A DNA stretch of 54,030 bases from CAMENZ01 sp041854955 (GCA_041854955.1 JBHADF010000028.1:1-54030); one strand, 5' to 3'. Positions 7,925-17,828 are shown, counted from the first letter of the stretch. Notes: a model not told the origin generated them from the sequence alone. Numbers and translations: made by a program.

Positions 7925-9187
7925 ATGACAGATATTAACAGAGAAACGGCTTTCAAAGTGCTGTATGAGGTAGAGCGGAACGCTGCCTACTCAAACCTTA
8001 CTTTGAACAACTTCATAGATGAAAGCATGCCTTCCAATCCTGCCTTTGTAAGAGAATTGGTATACGGTGTGCTCAGGGAAAAGAAGCGGCTTGACTATTA
8101 TCTTGACAGCTTTGTCTCAAAAGGTATTGACAGGGCAAAGCTTGCCGATAAGCTTTTGCTCAGGTTAGCCCTTTATCAGATTGGCTTCATGGATTCCGTT
8201 CCGGAACATTCGGCGGTGGATGAAACCGTAAAGCTGGCGAAGAAATATGCCCGTGGACGAGAAGGCTTTATAAACGGTGTTCTCAGAAGCTACATAAGAG
8301 ATAGGGCCCGGCTGAAGGAGCCCACCTCCTGGGAGCACAGGTATTCCTTTGCACCTTGGATAATAGACCTGTGGAAAGAAGCCTACGGAGCTGAAGAGAC
8401 GGAGAAAATCCTGATTGCTTCCAATGAAAGGCCGGAGCTTTCCATAAGGTTAAACCTTTTGAAAACTCAGAGGGATATCCTGAAGAAGGAGCTGGAGGAG
8501 CAAGGCTTTGAGACAGAAATCACCGATTTAAGTGGCAGAGCCTTATTGGTAAGGGGAAAAGACCTGACCAAGACTAAGGCCTATGAGGAAGGGAAATTTT
8601 CCATACAGGACATAGCTTCTATCATAGCCACAGATATATTGGATATCAGGCCGGGCCAAAGGGTTTTAGATTTATGCAGTGCCCCCGGCGGAAAGACCTT
8701 TGCCATGGCGGAAAAAATGGATTCTCAAGGGATCGTATATGCCATGGATAAATATGCCCATAAGCTGATGCTCATGGAAAAACAGGCTCTTAGATTAGGC
8801 GTCGAGAATGTTATTTTGAGAGAGCAGGACAGCCAAGAGGAAATACCGGAATTTAAGGATTATGCCGACAGGGTTTTGGCAGATGTACCCTGCTCAGGCC
8901 TAGGTGTTTTGCGCAGAAAGCCGGAGATAAAGTACAAGGAGCCGGAAGACATGGAAGAGCTGGTAGAGAGACAGTACAAAATACTGGAACGAGCAGCCTC
9001 CTATGTAAAAAAAGGCGGTATGCTCATGTACAGCACCTGCACCATAAATCCACAGGAAAACCAAGAGCAGATAAAAAAGTTCACAGAAAAACACAAGGAA
9101 TTTCAGGTTGTCTACGAGAGACAACTTATGCCATATATGGGAGTAGACGGATTTTTCATAGCGAAGATGATGAGAAAGGAGATATAG
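7925..9187 (+). CDS. rsmB: 16S rRNA (cytosine-967 C5) methyltransferase RsmB
   Basis: RsmB methylates C967 of 16S rRNA. The 420-residue protein has an N-terminal NusB-like RNA-binding domain (about 1-140; ends with SAVDETVKLAKKYA and GFINGVLR) and a C-terminal Rossmann methyltransferase. AdoMet motif I is VLDLCSAPGGKT (about 248-259). The two cysteines of the C5 mechanism are in ADVPCSGLGVLRRKPEI (Cys323) and STCTINPQENQ (Cys371). The stop codon TAG 9185-9187 touches the next ATG at 9188. In Bacillus and many clostridia rlmN follows here; it is missing. Confidence 0.95.
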   Translation: MTDINRETAFKVLYEVERNAAYSNLTLNNFIDESMPSNPAFVRELVYGVLREKKRLDYYLDSFVSKGIDRAKLADKLLLRLALYQIGFMDSVPEHSAVDETVKLAKKYARGREGFINGVLRSYIRDRARLKEPTSWEHRYSFAPWIIDLWKEAYGAEETEKILIASNERPELSIRLNLLKTQRDILKKELEEQGFETEITDLSGRALLVRGKDLTKTKAYEEGKFSIQDIASIIATDILDIRPGQRVLDLCSAPGGKTFAMAEKMDSQGIVYAMDKYAHKLMLMEKQALRLGVENVILREQDSQEEIPEFKDYADRVLADVPCSGLGVLRRKPEIKYKEPEDMEELVERQYKILERAASYVKKGGMLMYSTCTINPQENQEQIKKFTEKHKEFQVVYERQLMPYMGVDGFFIAKMMRKEI

Positions 9188-9934
9188 ATGGAAGTCGGTT
9201 TTAAATCCGATAAAGGGGTAAAGCGAAGCAACAACGAGGATGCCTGCTTTGTACTCTTGCCTGACAAGGTCTATGTAGTAGCCGATGGAGTAGGCGGAGG
9301 CAATGCAGGGGAAATAGCTTCGAGGACAGCTGTCAATGAGATAGCAAAATATGTGATAGAGAATCCTATCAATAAGATGAATAATAAATATGCCATAGTC
9401 AACTATCTTCAGGATTGCCTTGATAAGACTAACGAGAAGATCTATGATATGGCCAACACCTATGAGGAGAACAGCGGAATGGCGACCACCATAGTCATAG
9501 TTTATTCCGCCGACGGAAAGGCCTACATAACCAATGTGGGAGACAGCCGAGTGTATCTGTTCAGAAAGAATCAGCTGGTTCAGCTTACGGAAGACCACAC
9601 CTATGTAAACACCTTATTAAAGGCAGGGGTCATTTCAAAGGAAGAAGCGGATCTGGATGATAGAAAAAATGTTATAACTAAGGCATTGGGTGCCGATGCC
9701 ACCGTTGAACCGGACTTTTTCCAGGTAGAGATAATCAAGGACGATATATTCGTCATTTGCACCGACGGTCTCTACGACGAAGTGGAGAGCAGTGAAATCG
9801 CACAGATTTTACAGAATGAGACCAGTATGTCGGACGCATGCAGCGAGCTGATTAACCGGGCCAACACCAATGGAGGGCATGACAACATCACCATTATATG
9901 CCTTAAAGTAACGGAGGAAGATATCAATGAGTAA
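9188..9934 (+). CDS. stp: PP2C-type Ser/Thr protein phosphatase (Stp/PrpC)
   Basis: This phosphatase reverses phosphorylation by the PASTA kinase encoded next. PP2C metal-binding motifs are complete in 248 residues: NEDACFVL near residue 17, ADGVGGGNAGE (about 36-46), SGMATTIVIV, VGDSRVYLFR (about 119-128), ICTDGLYDEV (about 195-204) and GGHDNITIIC near the C-terminus. The protein is soluble. It begins immediately after rsmB and overlaps prkC by eight bases, the usual coupled phosphatase-kinase pair. Confidence 0.95.
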   Translation: MEVGFKSDKGVKRSNNEDACFVLLPDKVYVVADGVGGGNAGEIASRTAVNEIAKYVIENPINKMNNKYAIVNYLQDCLDKTNEKIYDMANTYEENSGMATTIVIVYSADGKAYITNVGDSRVYLFRKNQLVQLTEDHTYVNTLLKAGVISKEEADLDDRKNVITKALGADATVEPDFFQVEIIKDDIFVICTDGLYDEVESSEIAQILQNETSMSDACSELINRANTNGGHDNITIICLKVTEEDINE

Positions 9935-11690
9935 TAGATTATTAGCGGGAAGATATGAGCTGATCGAGAAAATCGGTGACGGCGGCATGGCGGTAGTCTA
10001 TAAAGGAAAAGACAGACTGCTGAACAGATATGTGGCTATAAAAATTCTCAGACCTGAATACACAAAGGATGAGCAATTCATCGAGAATTTCAGAAGGGAA
10101 TCCCAGGCTGCAGCGGGACTTTCACACCCTAATATAGTGGGAGTTTACGATGTAGGCAGAGAAGGAAACATCCACTATATTGTAATGGAGCTTTTAGAGG
10201 GAGAACCCTTAAGCGAAGTTATAAAGCAGAAGGGCCGCATAGATTACAAGGAAGCCATGAACATTACAAGGCAGGTAGCTTCCGCCTTAAGCTTGGCCCA
10301 TAAAAACCAGATAGTTCACAGAGACGTAAAGCCCCATAATATTATGATTACCTCTACGGGAGTGGCTAAACTGGCCGATTTCGGTATAGCCAAGGCCGTT
10401 AGTGCAGCCACCATAGTAGGCGGTGACAATAAGGTCATAGGCTCGGTTCACTATTTCTCACCGGAACAGGCAAGAGGAGCCTACGTAGATGAACGCTCCG
10501 ATCTGTACTCCTTGGGAATAGTCCTCTATGAGATGCTCACGGGAAAGGTACCCTTTGACGGAGATAACCCGGTGTCCATTGCCCTGATGCACATAAACGA
10601 TGCTATTCCTCCTATGGATAGGGAGGCTCTTGGCATACCCCCACAGCTGGAGAGGATAATAAACAAGGCTACGGAAAAATATCAGAGCAACAGATATAAG
10701 AGCGCGGACGAAATGATAGCAGCTTTAGATGATATAGCCTTCATATCCAAGGTAATGGGTCAGCAGGCCCTGATGGATAGGGGGAGCTCCGTACGTAGCG
10801 AAGAGGAGCCTGAGATACAGGTAGAGGAAAGAGAGCGTGAAAGGTTTAAAAAAGCCGTGGAAAAGCCGGCTCCCGCACCTAAATCAAAAGCTCTGGACAC
10901 TTTAAAAAATGCAGACAAGATGAATCTGGCCATAATCGCCGCCGTAGTGGTGGTAGCCATCGCCGGACTTATCGGCTTAGGCTATATGCTGGGCTGGTTT
11001 GATAACTCCAAGGAGGTGGAGGTTCCTGAATTCATCGGACATACCTTTGAAGAAGCTCAACAGATGGCCGAAGAAGCCGGACTGAAGCTGGAAAGAGGTG
11101 AAGATGTTTTCAGCCCTGATCAGGAAGCAGGATACATCACTTCCCAGACCCCTTCAAAAGGAGCTAAGGTTGTGGAAGGTAAGGTTATAACCGTAGCTGT
11201 CAGCAAGGGTAAAAAGGATAATGTAGTTCCTAAGCTCATAGGTAAGGACTATAATGAGGCCAAGGAATATGTAAAACAGTTCGGCTTTACCATCACCATG
11301 GCTGTAAAGGAAAGCAGCCCCTTGCCGGAAAACACCATCATAAGCCAATCCGTCAAGGAGGGCACTACAGCTCCCCAGGGAACGGAGATTGAGGTAACCA
11401 TAAGTGACGGAAAGGGTAAGGAGAAGGTAAAGGCACCTAAGCTCATAGGTACTACCCCGGAAGAAGCAAAGACTATTCTGTCGGCACTGGGACTTTCCAC
11501 AGAAGGAACCGTAACCTATGAAGAGGTTTCCGACATGGCGGAAAATCTGGTGTTCTGGCAGAGCGTTGAGCCGGGCACAGAGATAGAAGTAGGTTCGACA
11601 ATAAATATAAAGGTTACCAAGGGTACGCCTCCCGACGAAGGAGAGGATGAACCCAGCGATGATGAAACTAACACGGACGAGGGCCAATGA
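9927..11690 (+). CDS. prkC: PASTA-domain Ser/Thr protein kinase (PrkC/Stk)
   Basis: A membrane kinase that senses peptidoglycan fragments or lipid II outside and phosphorylates division, wall and translation proteins inside. The kinase domain (about 10-275) has the glycine loop GDGGMAVVYKG, Lys39, HRDVKPHN (Asp133) and DFG (Asp151). A charged juxtamembrane stretch precedes one transmembrane helix (about 333-357). Three extracellular PASTA repeats follow, beginning near VPEFIGHTFEEA, VPKLIGKDYNEA and APKLIGTTPEEA, and then an acidic tail (DEGEDEPSDDETNTDEGQ). The 587-residue length fits a three-PASTA family member. The stop overlaps rsgA by four bases (ATGA). Confidence 0.96.
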   Translation: MSNRLLAGRYELIEKIGDGGMAVVYKGKDRLLNRYVAIKILRPEYTKDEQFIENFRRESQAAAGLSHPNIVGVYDVGREGNIHYIVMELLEGEPLSEVIKQKGRIDYKEAMNITRQVASALSLAHKNQIVHRDVKPHNIMITSTGVAKLADFGIAKAVSAATIVGGDNKVIGSVHYFSPEQARGAYVDERSDLYSLGIVLYEMLTGKVPFDGDNPVSIALMHINDAIPPMDREALGIPPQLERIINKATEKYQSNRYKSADEMIAALDDIAFISKVMGQQALMDRGSSVRSEEEPEIQVEERERERFKKAVEKPAPAPKSKALDTLKNADKMNLAIIAAVVVVAIAGLIGLGYMLGWFDNSKEVEVPEFIGHTFEEAQQMAEEAGLKLERGEDVFSPDQEAGYITSQTPSKGAKVVEGKVITVAVSKGKKDNVVPKLIGKDYNEAKEYVKQFGFTITMAVKESSPLPENTIISQSVKEGTTAPQGTEIEVTISDGKGKEKVKAPKLIGTTPEEAKTILSALGLSTEGTVTYEEVSDMAENLVFWQSVEPGTEIEVGSTINIKVTKGTPPDEGEDEPSDDETNTDEGQ

Positions 11691-12559
11691 AGGGACTGAT
11701 AATTAAAGGTATAGGCGGCTTCTACTATGTAAAGACAGATATAGGCATCTTGGAGGCAAAGGGCAGAGGAAACCTTAAAAGTGCCGGTACAAAGCTTTAT
11801 GTGGGAGATATGGTAAAGGTGGAGCCCCTTGCGGAAGAAGCCGGTAAAGCCGTCATAACAGAGATTTTGCCGAGGAAAAATCAGTTCATAAGACCGCCTA
11901 TCGTAAATGTGGATGTCTTTGTCATAACCTTGGCAGCGGCAAAACCCAATCCCAATTTTACCCTTTTGGACAAATTCCTCATAATGGCTGAGATAAGCGG
12001 AGTAGATGCCATAATTTGTATAAATAAAGAGGATTTGGTATCAGCCGAGCAGCTACAGGAAATTAAGGAGATATACGAGGGCGTATATCCTGTCATCTGC
12101 GTAAGTGCCGCAACAGGAGAGGGGATAGACTCTCTCAAGGCGGCTATTTCAGGGAAGACAGTTGCCCTGGCAGGCCCTTCGGGAGTAGGAAAGTCTTCTA
12201 TTCTCAACTGTCTTCACCCGGAAGCGGATATGGAGACAGGGGATATAAGCAAAAAGACAGGCCGGGGAAAGCACACTACCCGCCATGTGGAAATATTCAG
12301 CGTAGAGGGGGGCGGACTTGTATATGATACTCCCGGCTTCACTTCCTTCGAGATAATGGAGGCAGATGAGGAAAATCTTCAGCTGTATTATCCTGAAATG
12401 GAAGCCTATCGGGAAAAATGTTACTACAATAATTGCCGCCATTTGAAGGAGCCTGACTGTGCTGTGAGAGAGGCCGTTTCAAAGGGAAAAATAAGTCGCC
12501 ACAGATATGATTCCTATGTGGCAAACATGGAAGAAATAAAGAATTCAAAGAAGTATTGA
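11687..12559 (+). CDS. rsgA: Small ribosomal subunit biogenesis GTPase RsgA
   Basis: RsgA is a circularly permuted GTPase that checks maturation of the 30S decoding centre. An N-terminal OB fold precedes the GTPase domain, in which the motifs appear in permuted order: NKED (G4, about 112), GPSGVGKSS (G1, about 164-172), the RGKHTTRHVE switch (G2), DTPGF (G3, about 214-218). A zinc finger follows with Cys245, Cys250, His252 and Cys258. The length of 290 residues is normal. It overlaps the kinase gene; RsgA-type GTPases are reported kinase targets in Bacillus (as CpgA), which suits this arrangement. Confidence 0.96.
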   Translation: MKGLIIKGIGGFYYVKTDIGILEAKGRGNLKSAGTKLYVGDMVKVEPLAEEAGKAVITEILPRKNQFIRPPIVNVDVFVITLAAAKPNPNFTLLDKFLIMAEISGVDAIICINKEDLVSAEQLQEIKEIYEGVYPVICVSAATGEGIDSLKAAISGKTVALAGPSGVGKSSILNCLHPEADMETGDISKKTGRGKHTTRHVEIFSVEGGGLVYDTPGFTSFEIMEADEENLQLYYPEMEAYREKCYYNNCRHLKEPDCAVREAVSKGKISRHRYDSYVANMEEIKNSKKY

Positions 12560-12571
12560 TGAGGTAAAGAA

Positions 12572-13219
12572 ATGTTAAAATTGGCACCGTCTATTTTATC
12601 GGCAGATTTTGCCAACTTGCTGGATGGAGTGAAAAAAATAGAAGAGGGAGGAGCGGATTATATCCATGTGGATGTGATGGACGGCCACTTTGTGCCCAAC
12701 ATCAGCTTCGGTGCAGCTGTGATGAAGTCTATGAACGGTAAAACTTCACTGCCCTACGATGTCCATCTCATGATTGAGGACCCGGATAAATATATCGGTG
12801 ATTTCGTGACGCCTCAGACAGAATATATAACCGTTCATCAAGAGGCCTGTACCCATTTGCATCGCACCTTGGAATACATAAAATCCTACGGAGTAAAGGC
12901 AGGCGTGTCCATAAACCCGGCTACGCCTTTAAGCACCCTTAAATGGATTTTGGGAAATGTGGATATGGTTCTCATAATGTCTGTGAACCCGGGCTTCGGA
13001 GGCCAAAAATTCATTCCCGAAGCCATAAAAAAGGTGGCAGAGCTGGCCAAAATGAGGGCCGAAGGAGGATATGATTTCCTCATTGAAATAGACGGAGGCA
13101 TTACTTTAGATAATGTGAAAGAAGTCATAGACGCGGGAGTTGATATAGCCGTAGCAGGGTCGGCAGTTTTCAAGGCAGAAGACGTGGCAGACCGTGTCAG
13201 AGAGTTTAAGAAATATTGA
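12572..13219 (+). CDS. rpe: Ribulose-phosphate 3-epimerase
   Basis: Rpe interconverts ribulose 5-phosphate and xylulose 5-phosphate in the pentose phosphate pathway. The (beta/alpha)8 barrel signatures are present in 215 residues: LAPSILSADFANL, HVDVMDGHFVPN, DVHLMI, VNPGFGGQKF and EIDGGITLDN. It follows rsgA by 12 bases, as in Bacillus. The thiamine pyrophosphokinase gene (thiN) that often follows rpe is absent here; a dipeptidase comes next. Confidence 0.96.
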   Translation: MLKLAPSILSADFANLLDGVKKIEEGGADYIHVDVMDGHFVPNISFGAAVMKSMNGKTSLPYDVHLMIEDPDKYIGDFVTPQTEYITVHQEACTHLHRTLEYIKSYGVKAGVSINPATPLSTLKWILGNVDMVLIMSVNPGFGGQKFIPEAIKKVAELAKMRAEGGYDFLIEIDGGITLDNVKEVIDAGVDIAVAGSAVFKAEDVADRVREFKKY

Positions 13220-13228
13220 GGTGAATAT

Positions 13229-14641
13229 ATGAGAGATTATTTAGAAATGGTAGATGAAAAACAGGAAGAGCTTCTGGCAGATTTGGCGGAAATTCTTGCT
13301 GTTCCAAGTGTAGCAGGTGAGGCTGAAGGTGACTATCCCTTTGGAAAGCCTGTCCACGACGTATTTATGAAAACCTTGGCCATGGCAGAAAGAGACGGCT
13401 TTACCACAGCCAACATAGATAATTACGGCGGTCACATAGATTTTAAAGGGGAGACCGACGATGTAATCGCTTTGGTAGGCCATTTGGATGTGGTTCCTGT
13501 GGGAGATGTATCCAAATGGAGCACAGACCCTTTCCAAATGAAGATTGAAGACGGCAAGGTTTATGCCAGAGGCGCCGTTGATGACAAGGGACCCTTAATG
13601 GCAGGCTACTATGCCATGAAGGTATTGAAAGAAGCCGGATTTAAGCCCAATAAAACCATCAGGCTCATCATAGGACTGGATGAGGAGACGGAGTGGAAGG
13701 GCATGGAATACTACATGGATAAGGTTAAAGACAATGTAGTTGCAGGCTTTTCTCCCGATGCCTGTTTCCCTGCAATACATGCAGAAAAGGGCGTTATAGC
13801 CTTCAATTTGTCAAAGGCTATAAAAAATGACAAGGCTGACGGCTTGCAGCTGGTGTCCATAGATGGAGGCACCGTAGCCAATGCGGTTTGTGACTCTGTA
13901 ACATGCAGAATTTCCTTCGGCGATAAAAAGGATGCCGTAATGAAGAAGCTGAAGGAATATATTGAATCTCACGATTACGAAGTTAAAATTGTAGGCAGTG
14001 AAACTATATGCGAAATAACGGTAAAAGGTGTGGCAGCTCATGCCGCCTACCCTGAGCTGGGCTTAAATGCCATATCCGTGCTTCTTGAAATTTTAGGCAC
14101 CTTGGAATTTGAAAATGAGCAGGTTCAGGAGCTCATAAAATTCTTCAATGATCATATCGGCTTCGATTACAACGGACAGAGAATCGGCATGGGTCTGGAG
14201 GATGAGCCTACGGGGAAGCTGACCTTTAACGTAGGTATAATCAAGCTTAATTCCGCAGAGATTAAGTACACTATAAATGTAAGATATCCTGTTACTTGTC
14301 AGCTTGATAATGTTTACAAGGGCTTAGAGGATGTAGTCTTAAAAGAGGGATATTCCTTGGAAAAGCTGGAATTCTTGGCACCTCTCTACAAACCCGCCGA
14401 TGACCCTCTCATAGTTGCTCTCATGGACAGCTATATAAAGTTTACGGGGGATGTGGATGCAAAGCCTATAACCATAGGGGGAGCCACTTATGCAAGGGCT
14501 GTTCCCAACACGGTGGCCTTCGGACCCATAATGCCCGGGAAGATAGATATGTGCCATAAGGCGAATGAATACATAGAAATAGAAGATCTTATGAGGGGGA
14601 CTAAAATCTTTGCCGATGTAATATACCGCTTGGCAAAATAG
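13229..14641 (+). CDS. pepV: M20 family dipeptidase PepV
   Basis: A 470-residue zinc dipeptidase of the PepV/Sapep group. Metal and catalytic segments are intact: GHLDVVPVGD (His85, Asp87), RGAVDDKGPLMAGYYA, GLDEETEWKGMEYYM (the catalytic Glu pair), FSPDACFPAIHAEKG, and a His near the C-terminus (DMCHKANEYI). The central lid domain separates the two halves of the catalytic domain. It acts in the cytosol on dipeptides from peptide uptake or protein turnover. ATG 13229 follows GAGGTGAATAT. It ends the forward run that starts with queH and is followed by a strong terminator. Confidence 0.93.
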   Translation: MRDYLEMVDEKQEELLADLAEILAVPSVAGEAEGDYPFGKPVHDVFMKTLAMAERDGFTTANIDNYGGHIDFKGETDDVIALVGHLDVVPVGDVSKWSTDPFQMKIEDGKVYARGAVDDKGPLMAGYYAMKVLKEAGFKPNKTIRLIIGLDEETEWKGMEYYMDKVKDNVVAGFSPDACFPAIHAEKGVIAFNLSKAIKNDKADGLQLVSIDGGTVANAVCDSVTCRISFGDKKDAVMKKLKEYIESHDYEVKIVGSETICEITVKGVAAHAAYPELGLNAISVLLEILGTLEFENEQVQELIKFFNDHIGFDYNGQRIGMGLEDEPTGKLTFNVGIIKLNSAEIKYTINVRYPVTCQLDNVYKGLEDVVLKEGYSLEKLEFLAPLYKPADDPLIVALMDSYIKFTGDVDAKPITIGGATYARAVPNTVAFGPIMPGKIDMCHKANEYIEIEDLMRGTKIFADVIYRLAK

Positions 14642-14663
14642 ATAATACATAAGCTTTCAGATG

Positions 14664-14704
14664 AAAAAGGGATGTACTGCCGTTTCGGCAATACATCCCT
14701 TTTG
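14664..14704. terminator. Bidirectional intrinsic terminator between pepV and the PBP gene
   Basis: A long hairpin, GGGATGTACTGCCG with CGGCAATACATCCC around a TTT loop, is flanked by an A-run on the left and a T-run on the right. It serves the convergent pepV (+) and penicillin-binding protein (-) genes. Confidence 0.9.
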
Positions 14705-14709
14705 AAATG

Positions 14710-17700
14710 TTAGTGGTGTTTTGGTGTTGTCGGTTCATCCGTGTTGACTTCGTCATCGCCTCCGTCGGGAGGATCGTCACTGGGATCATCGTCCGGATTG
14801 TCCGGATCATCAGGATCAGGATTATCGATAGGTACAGGGACTATAGTCACATGCTTTGACGGATCAGGAGGGTACTCCATAGGATCCGGGTTATGGAGGT
14901 GACAGTAGAAATGGGGCAATCCGCTGTTGTAGTCGCCTACACTTTGATTAGCTTCATAAGGTCTGACTATACCTGTCTTACTTTCCGTGTGAGGGCAGGA
15001 TGGCGTTGCCAGCATACCTGATTCGGTACATATTTGAACCGTCTGATATACGGCTTGATTTCCCTTAGGTTGAGTTCCCTTTGTAAAGAACTCCGTACGG
15101 TTACCCTTGCCGGTTGCTATGCTTGCTGATACCACGTTGGAGGGCTTAGCTGAATAGGAACCGCCCAAGGCACCTTTACACTGAGCCATAATCTTGCCCC
15201 ATAGTCTGGCCGCAGCCGGGGACATGGAGGAAAGCTTTATATTTACGTCATTACCTATCCAGATGGATGCGGAATAGTTGGCTGTAAATCCGTCAAACCA
15301 AATATCGAAGCTGTCGGAGGTAGTACCTGTTTTACCGCCTACCTTTGCTCCGGGAACTCTTGCATAGAATCCGATACCTTCGGAAACTACGCTTTGAAGC
15401 ACGTCTCTCATAATCCAGGCAACGCCGGGATTGAGGACTTCTTTATCCTTTAATTTAGGTTCTAATATGACTTCACCGTTTCGGTTGGTTACTTTTGTAT
15501 AGCAGTGGGATGTCTTTAGGCTTCCGTTATTTACAAAGGTAGAGTAGGCGGCGGCCATTTCCAAAGTGGAAACTCCCTTCGTCATACCTCCCATGCCTAA
15601 AGCTGCCAGGTTAAGGTCATTGGTGCCGGAATCTTTAACTAAGCTGGTAATACCGAATTTCTCGGTGATGCTGTAGGAATAATCCACGCCGACCTGAGCT
15701 AAAATCTTAACGGCACAAACGTTTACAGATTGCTGAAGTGCTGTTCTGAACGTATACAGACCTCTATATCCGCGGTAGGAGTTCTTAGGCCAAATCCTGC
15801 CGTTAACGGTTAAAGGTTCGTCTTCAACTATGGAACCGGCAGTTATATAATCTCCCCAAAGTGAGATTCCCTGTCTGTCATAGCCGGTTTTCACGAAGGG
15901 GAATACCTTGCCGGCCTGGGACAGCTCATAGCTCTTCTGTAAAGCGGCTGCATAAACGGCAATAGGCTTTATGGAAGAGCCCGGTTGGCGATTACCTATA
16001 GCACGGTTAAAGAGCATTCTTCCTGTAATTTTTCTTCCGCCTATCATGGCCTTGATGGCACCGGTCTTGTTATCCACGATGGTCATAGCCGACTGAGGCT
16101 GAATAACCCTTTGTTTTAAGGAAAAGTCATTTGTGGAAAGCTGTTTACCTTCTTCCTTAAAGAAATTAGGGTAGTCCTCGAAGAACTTGGCGGAAATGAC
16201 CAAATTATCCTTGGAATCCCTTGATTTATAAGGCTGAGGGATGTTGATGAAGCCGCCGGGTATGGAGTAGAGCTTGCCGTTATCAATGGTGTACATGCTT
16301 TTAAACTCTACGCTATAATCGGTTTTTCCCTGGACTGTTGTGTTATATATAGCCAGTCGCTTTCCTGCATAAATGGTCAGAGAGCCGTCGGCATTTTTCT
16401 TAAACTCACTGCTTTTAAGCTTAAAGGTTCCGTCTTTTTCCACATATCGAGAGTAGGCGTAAAGAAGTACCTTACCCGTCTTGGAATCCAGGATATTGCC
16501 GTAAGCATCCTTCCTGTAGCCGGTAGGCTGGGGGAAGTTATTATCGTTGTTATATTCCTTTTCAATTACCGACTGAGCCTGAGAGTCCATAGTGGTATAG
16601 ATGCGAACACCTCTGTTGTATACCATATCGGCAGCCTTTTCTCTGGACCAGCCGAACTGTTCCTGGAAATCAGCTATAACCTGTGTGAGAACATAGTCGG
16701 CAAAATAGTTGGAAACCGTATCCAAGGCGTCTACTGTAGGATTTACAACATCCTTGATTTCTACAGTCTTTGCTTCTGCATACTCTTCATCGGTTATATA
16801 TCCCTGCTCATGCATAAGCTTGAGACAGGTCAGCATACGGTCATGACACTTATCGTTCCAAACATATGCGGAATCTTCAGTCTTTAATATAAGGTTTTCG
16901 CTGTTTTCTGTAACCTGCTCCAAAGGAACTTTTTGCACAAGAGCAAAATATGTAGGCCTCTGGGGAATTGATGCCAAAACGGCAGACTCTGCTATGGTAA
17001 GCTCACTTACATCCTTGGAAAAATATGCTTGGGAAGCTGTCTGAATACCGTAGGCGGAAGAACCGAAATAAACCGTGTTTAAGTAAGCCTCTAAAATCTG
17101 GTCCTTGGTGAGATTATTTTCAAGGATTACGGAATAGTAGGCCTCGATGATTTTTCTGTTTAAGCTTCGCTCCTGCATTCTGTCGCTCATATACAGGTTT
17201 CTTGCCAGCTGTTGGGTTATGGTACTTGTACCGCTTATGTTACCGTTGCTGCGAATGGCATCCCTGATAGCACCGAAAATACGAATGATATTAAAGCCGT
17301 GGTGGCTTTCGAAGGTCTTATCCTCTAAGGCTATGAAGGCCTTTTGAGTGTGAAGGGGGATTTTTCCTATTTCAACCAGGGTACGGTTGCTTTCACTGAA
17401 GACATTATCAATAATTTCTCCGTTTTGGTCATAAAGGATAGAGCTTTGGGCCAAAAGGTTTTCTATGTTATCCGTTTCTATTTTCGGGGCTTTGGATATG
17501 ACCGCAGCCACGTATCCCATGCCTATTAAAGTCACAAGAAGACCGGAGAATATAAAGAATTTAAGGACAGTTTTCCAAACAGCCTTTTTCTTTTTTCCCG
17601 GCTTTCCGTCACGATTGTTTTTCTTTGAATATGCACCGCCGGAGGTATCCGTTGCCCCTATTTGTTCAGATGCTTCCAACTGATGTTTTTTTGCTCGTCT

Positions 17701-17754
17701 TGATCTGTGAACGATATCATTGCTATCGAATTCGGTCTTACTCAAATCAAACAC
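14710..17754 (-). CDS. Class A penicillin-binding protein (PBP1A type)
   Basis: A bifunctional peptidoglycan synthase of 1014 residues. A basic cytosolic tail (about 1-62) is followed by one transmembrane helix (about 64-86). The GT51 glycosyltransferase domain holds the catalytic Glu in FIALEDKTFESHHG (about 143) and the STITQQLARNLYMS segment. The transpeptidase domain has SSIK (Ser near 592), SVN and KTGTT (near 806). A long loop separates the two domains. The extracellular tail is rich in Asp and Pro (DNPDPDDPDNPDDDPSDDPP) and may contact the wall or cations. GTG 17754 is the longest start, but the AAGGTG element fits better with a TTG three codons downstream (17745), so the true protein may be three residues shorter. 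Confidence 0.94.
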   Translation of the reverse strand: MFDLSKTEFDSNDIVHRSRRAKKHQLEASEQIGATDTSGGAYSKKNNRDGKPGKKKKAVWKTVLKFFIFSGLLVTLIGMGYVAAVISKAPKIETDNIENLLAQSSILYDQNGEIIDNVFSESNRTLVEIGKIPLHTQKAFIALEDKTFESHHGFNIIRIFGAIRDAIRSNGNISGTSTITQQLARNLYMSDRMQERSLNRKIIEAYYSVILENNLTKDQILEAYLNTVYFGSSAYGIQTASQAYFSKDVSELTIAESAVLASIPQRPTYFALVQKVPLEQVTENSENLILKTEDSAYVWNDKCHDRMLTCLKLMHEQGYITDEEYAEAKTVEIKDVVNPTVDALDTVSNYFADYVLTQVIADFQEQFGWSREKAADMVYNRGVRIYTTMDSQAQSVIEKEYNNDNNFPQPTGYRKDAYGNILDSKTGKVLLYAYSRYVEKDGTFKLKSSEFKKNADGSLTIYAGKRLAIYNTTVQGKTDYSVEFKSMYTIDNGKLYSIPGGFINIPQPYKSRDSKDNLVISAKFFEDYPNFFKEEGKQLSTNDFSLKQRVIQPQSAMTIVDNKTGAIKAMIGGRKITGRMLFNRAIGNRQPGSSIKPIAVYAAALQKSYELSQAGKVFPFVKTGYDRQGISLWGDYITAGSIVEDEPLTVNGRIWPKNSYRGYRGLYTFRTALQQSVNVCAVKILAQVGVDYSYSITEKFGITSLVKDSGTNDLNLAALGMGGMTKGVSTLEMAAAYSTFVNNGSLKTSHCYTKVTNRNGEVILEPKLKDKEVLNPGVAWIMRDVLQSVVSEGIGFYARVPGAKVGGKTGTTSDSFDIWFDGFTANYSASIWIGNDVNIKLSSMSPAAARLWGKIMAQCKGALGGSYSAKPSNVVSASIATGKGNRTEFFTKGTQPKGNQAVYQTVQICTESGMLATPSCPHTESKTGIVRPYEANQSVGDYNSGLPHFYCHLHNPDPMEYPPDPSKHVTIVPVPIDNPDPDDPDNPDDDPSDDPPDGGDDEVNTDEPTTPKHH

Positions 17755-17799
17755 CTTCTTTCTCTAATAAGGTTATGTAAACACAATTATGCAAAATAT

Positions 17800-17828
17800 A
17801 GTATAACATAATTTTCAATAGTTGCCAA
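17800..17828 (-). promoter_or_regulatory. Promoter of the penicillin-binding protein gene
   Basis: On the minus strand TTGGCA (17828-17823) and TATACT (17805-17800) are 17 bases apart, 46 bases upstream of the start codon. The -35 shares bases with the -35 of the divergent comEC promoter. Confidence 0.7.

Noticed and set aside
8900..9598. Long minus-strand frame (232 codons) opposite rsmB and stp
   Set aside because: Both strands overlap two clearly real genes with full family motifs; the antisense product has no domain and no ribosome site.
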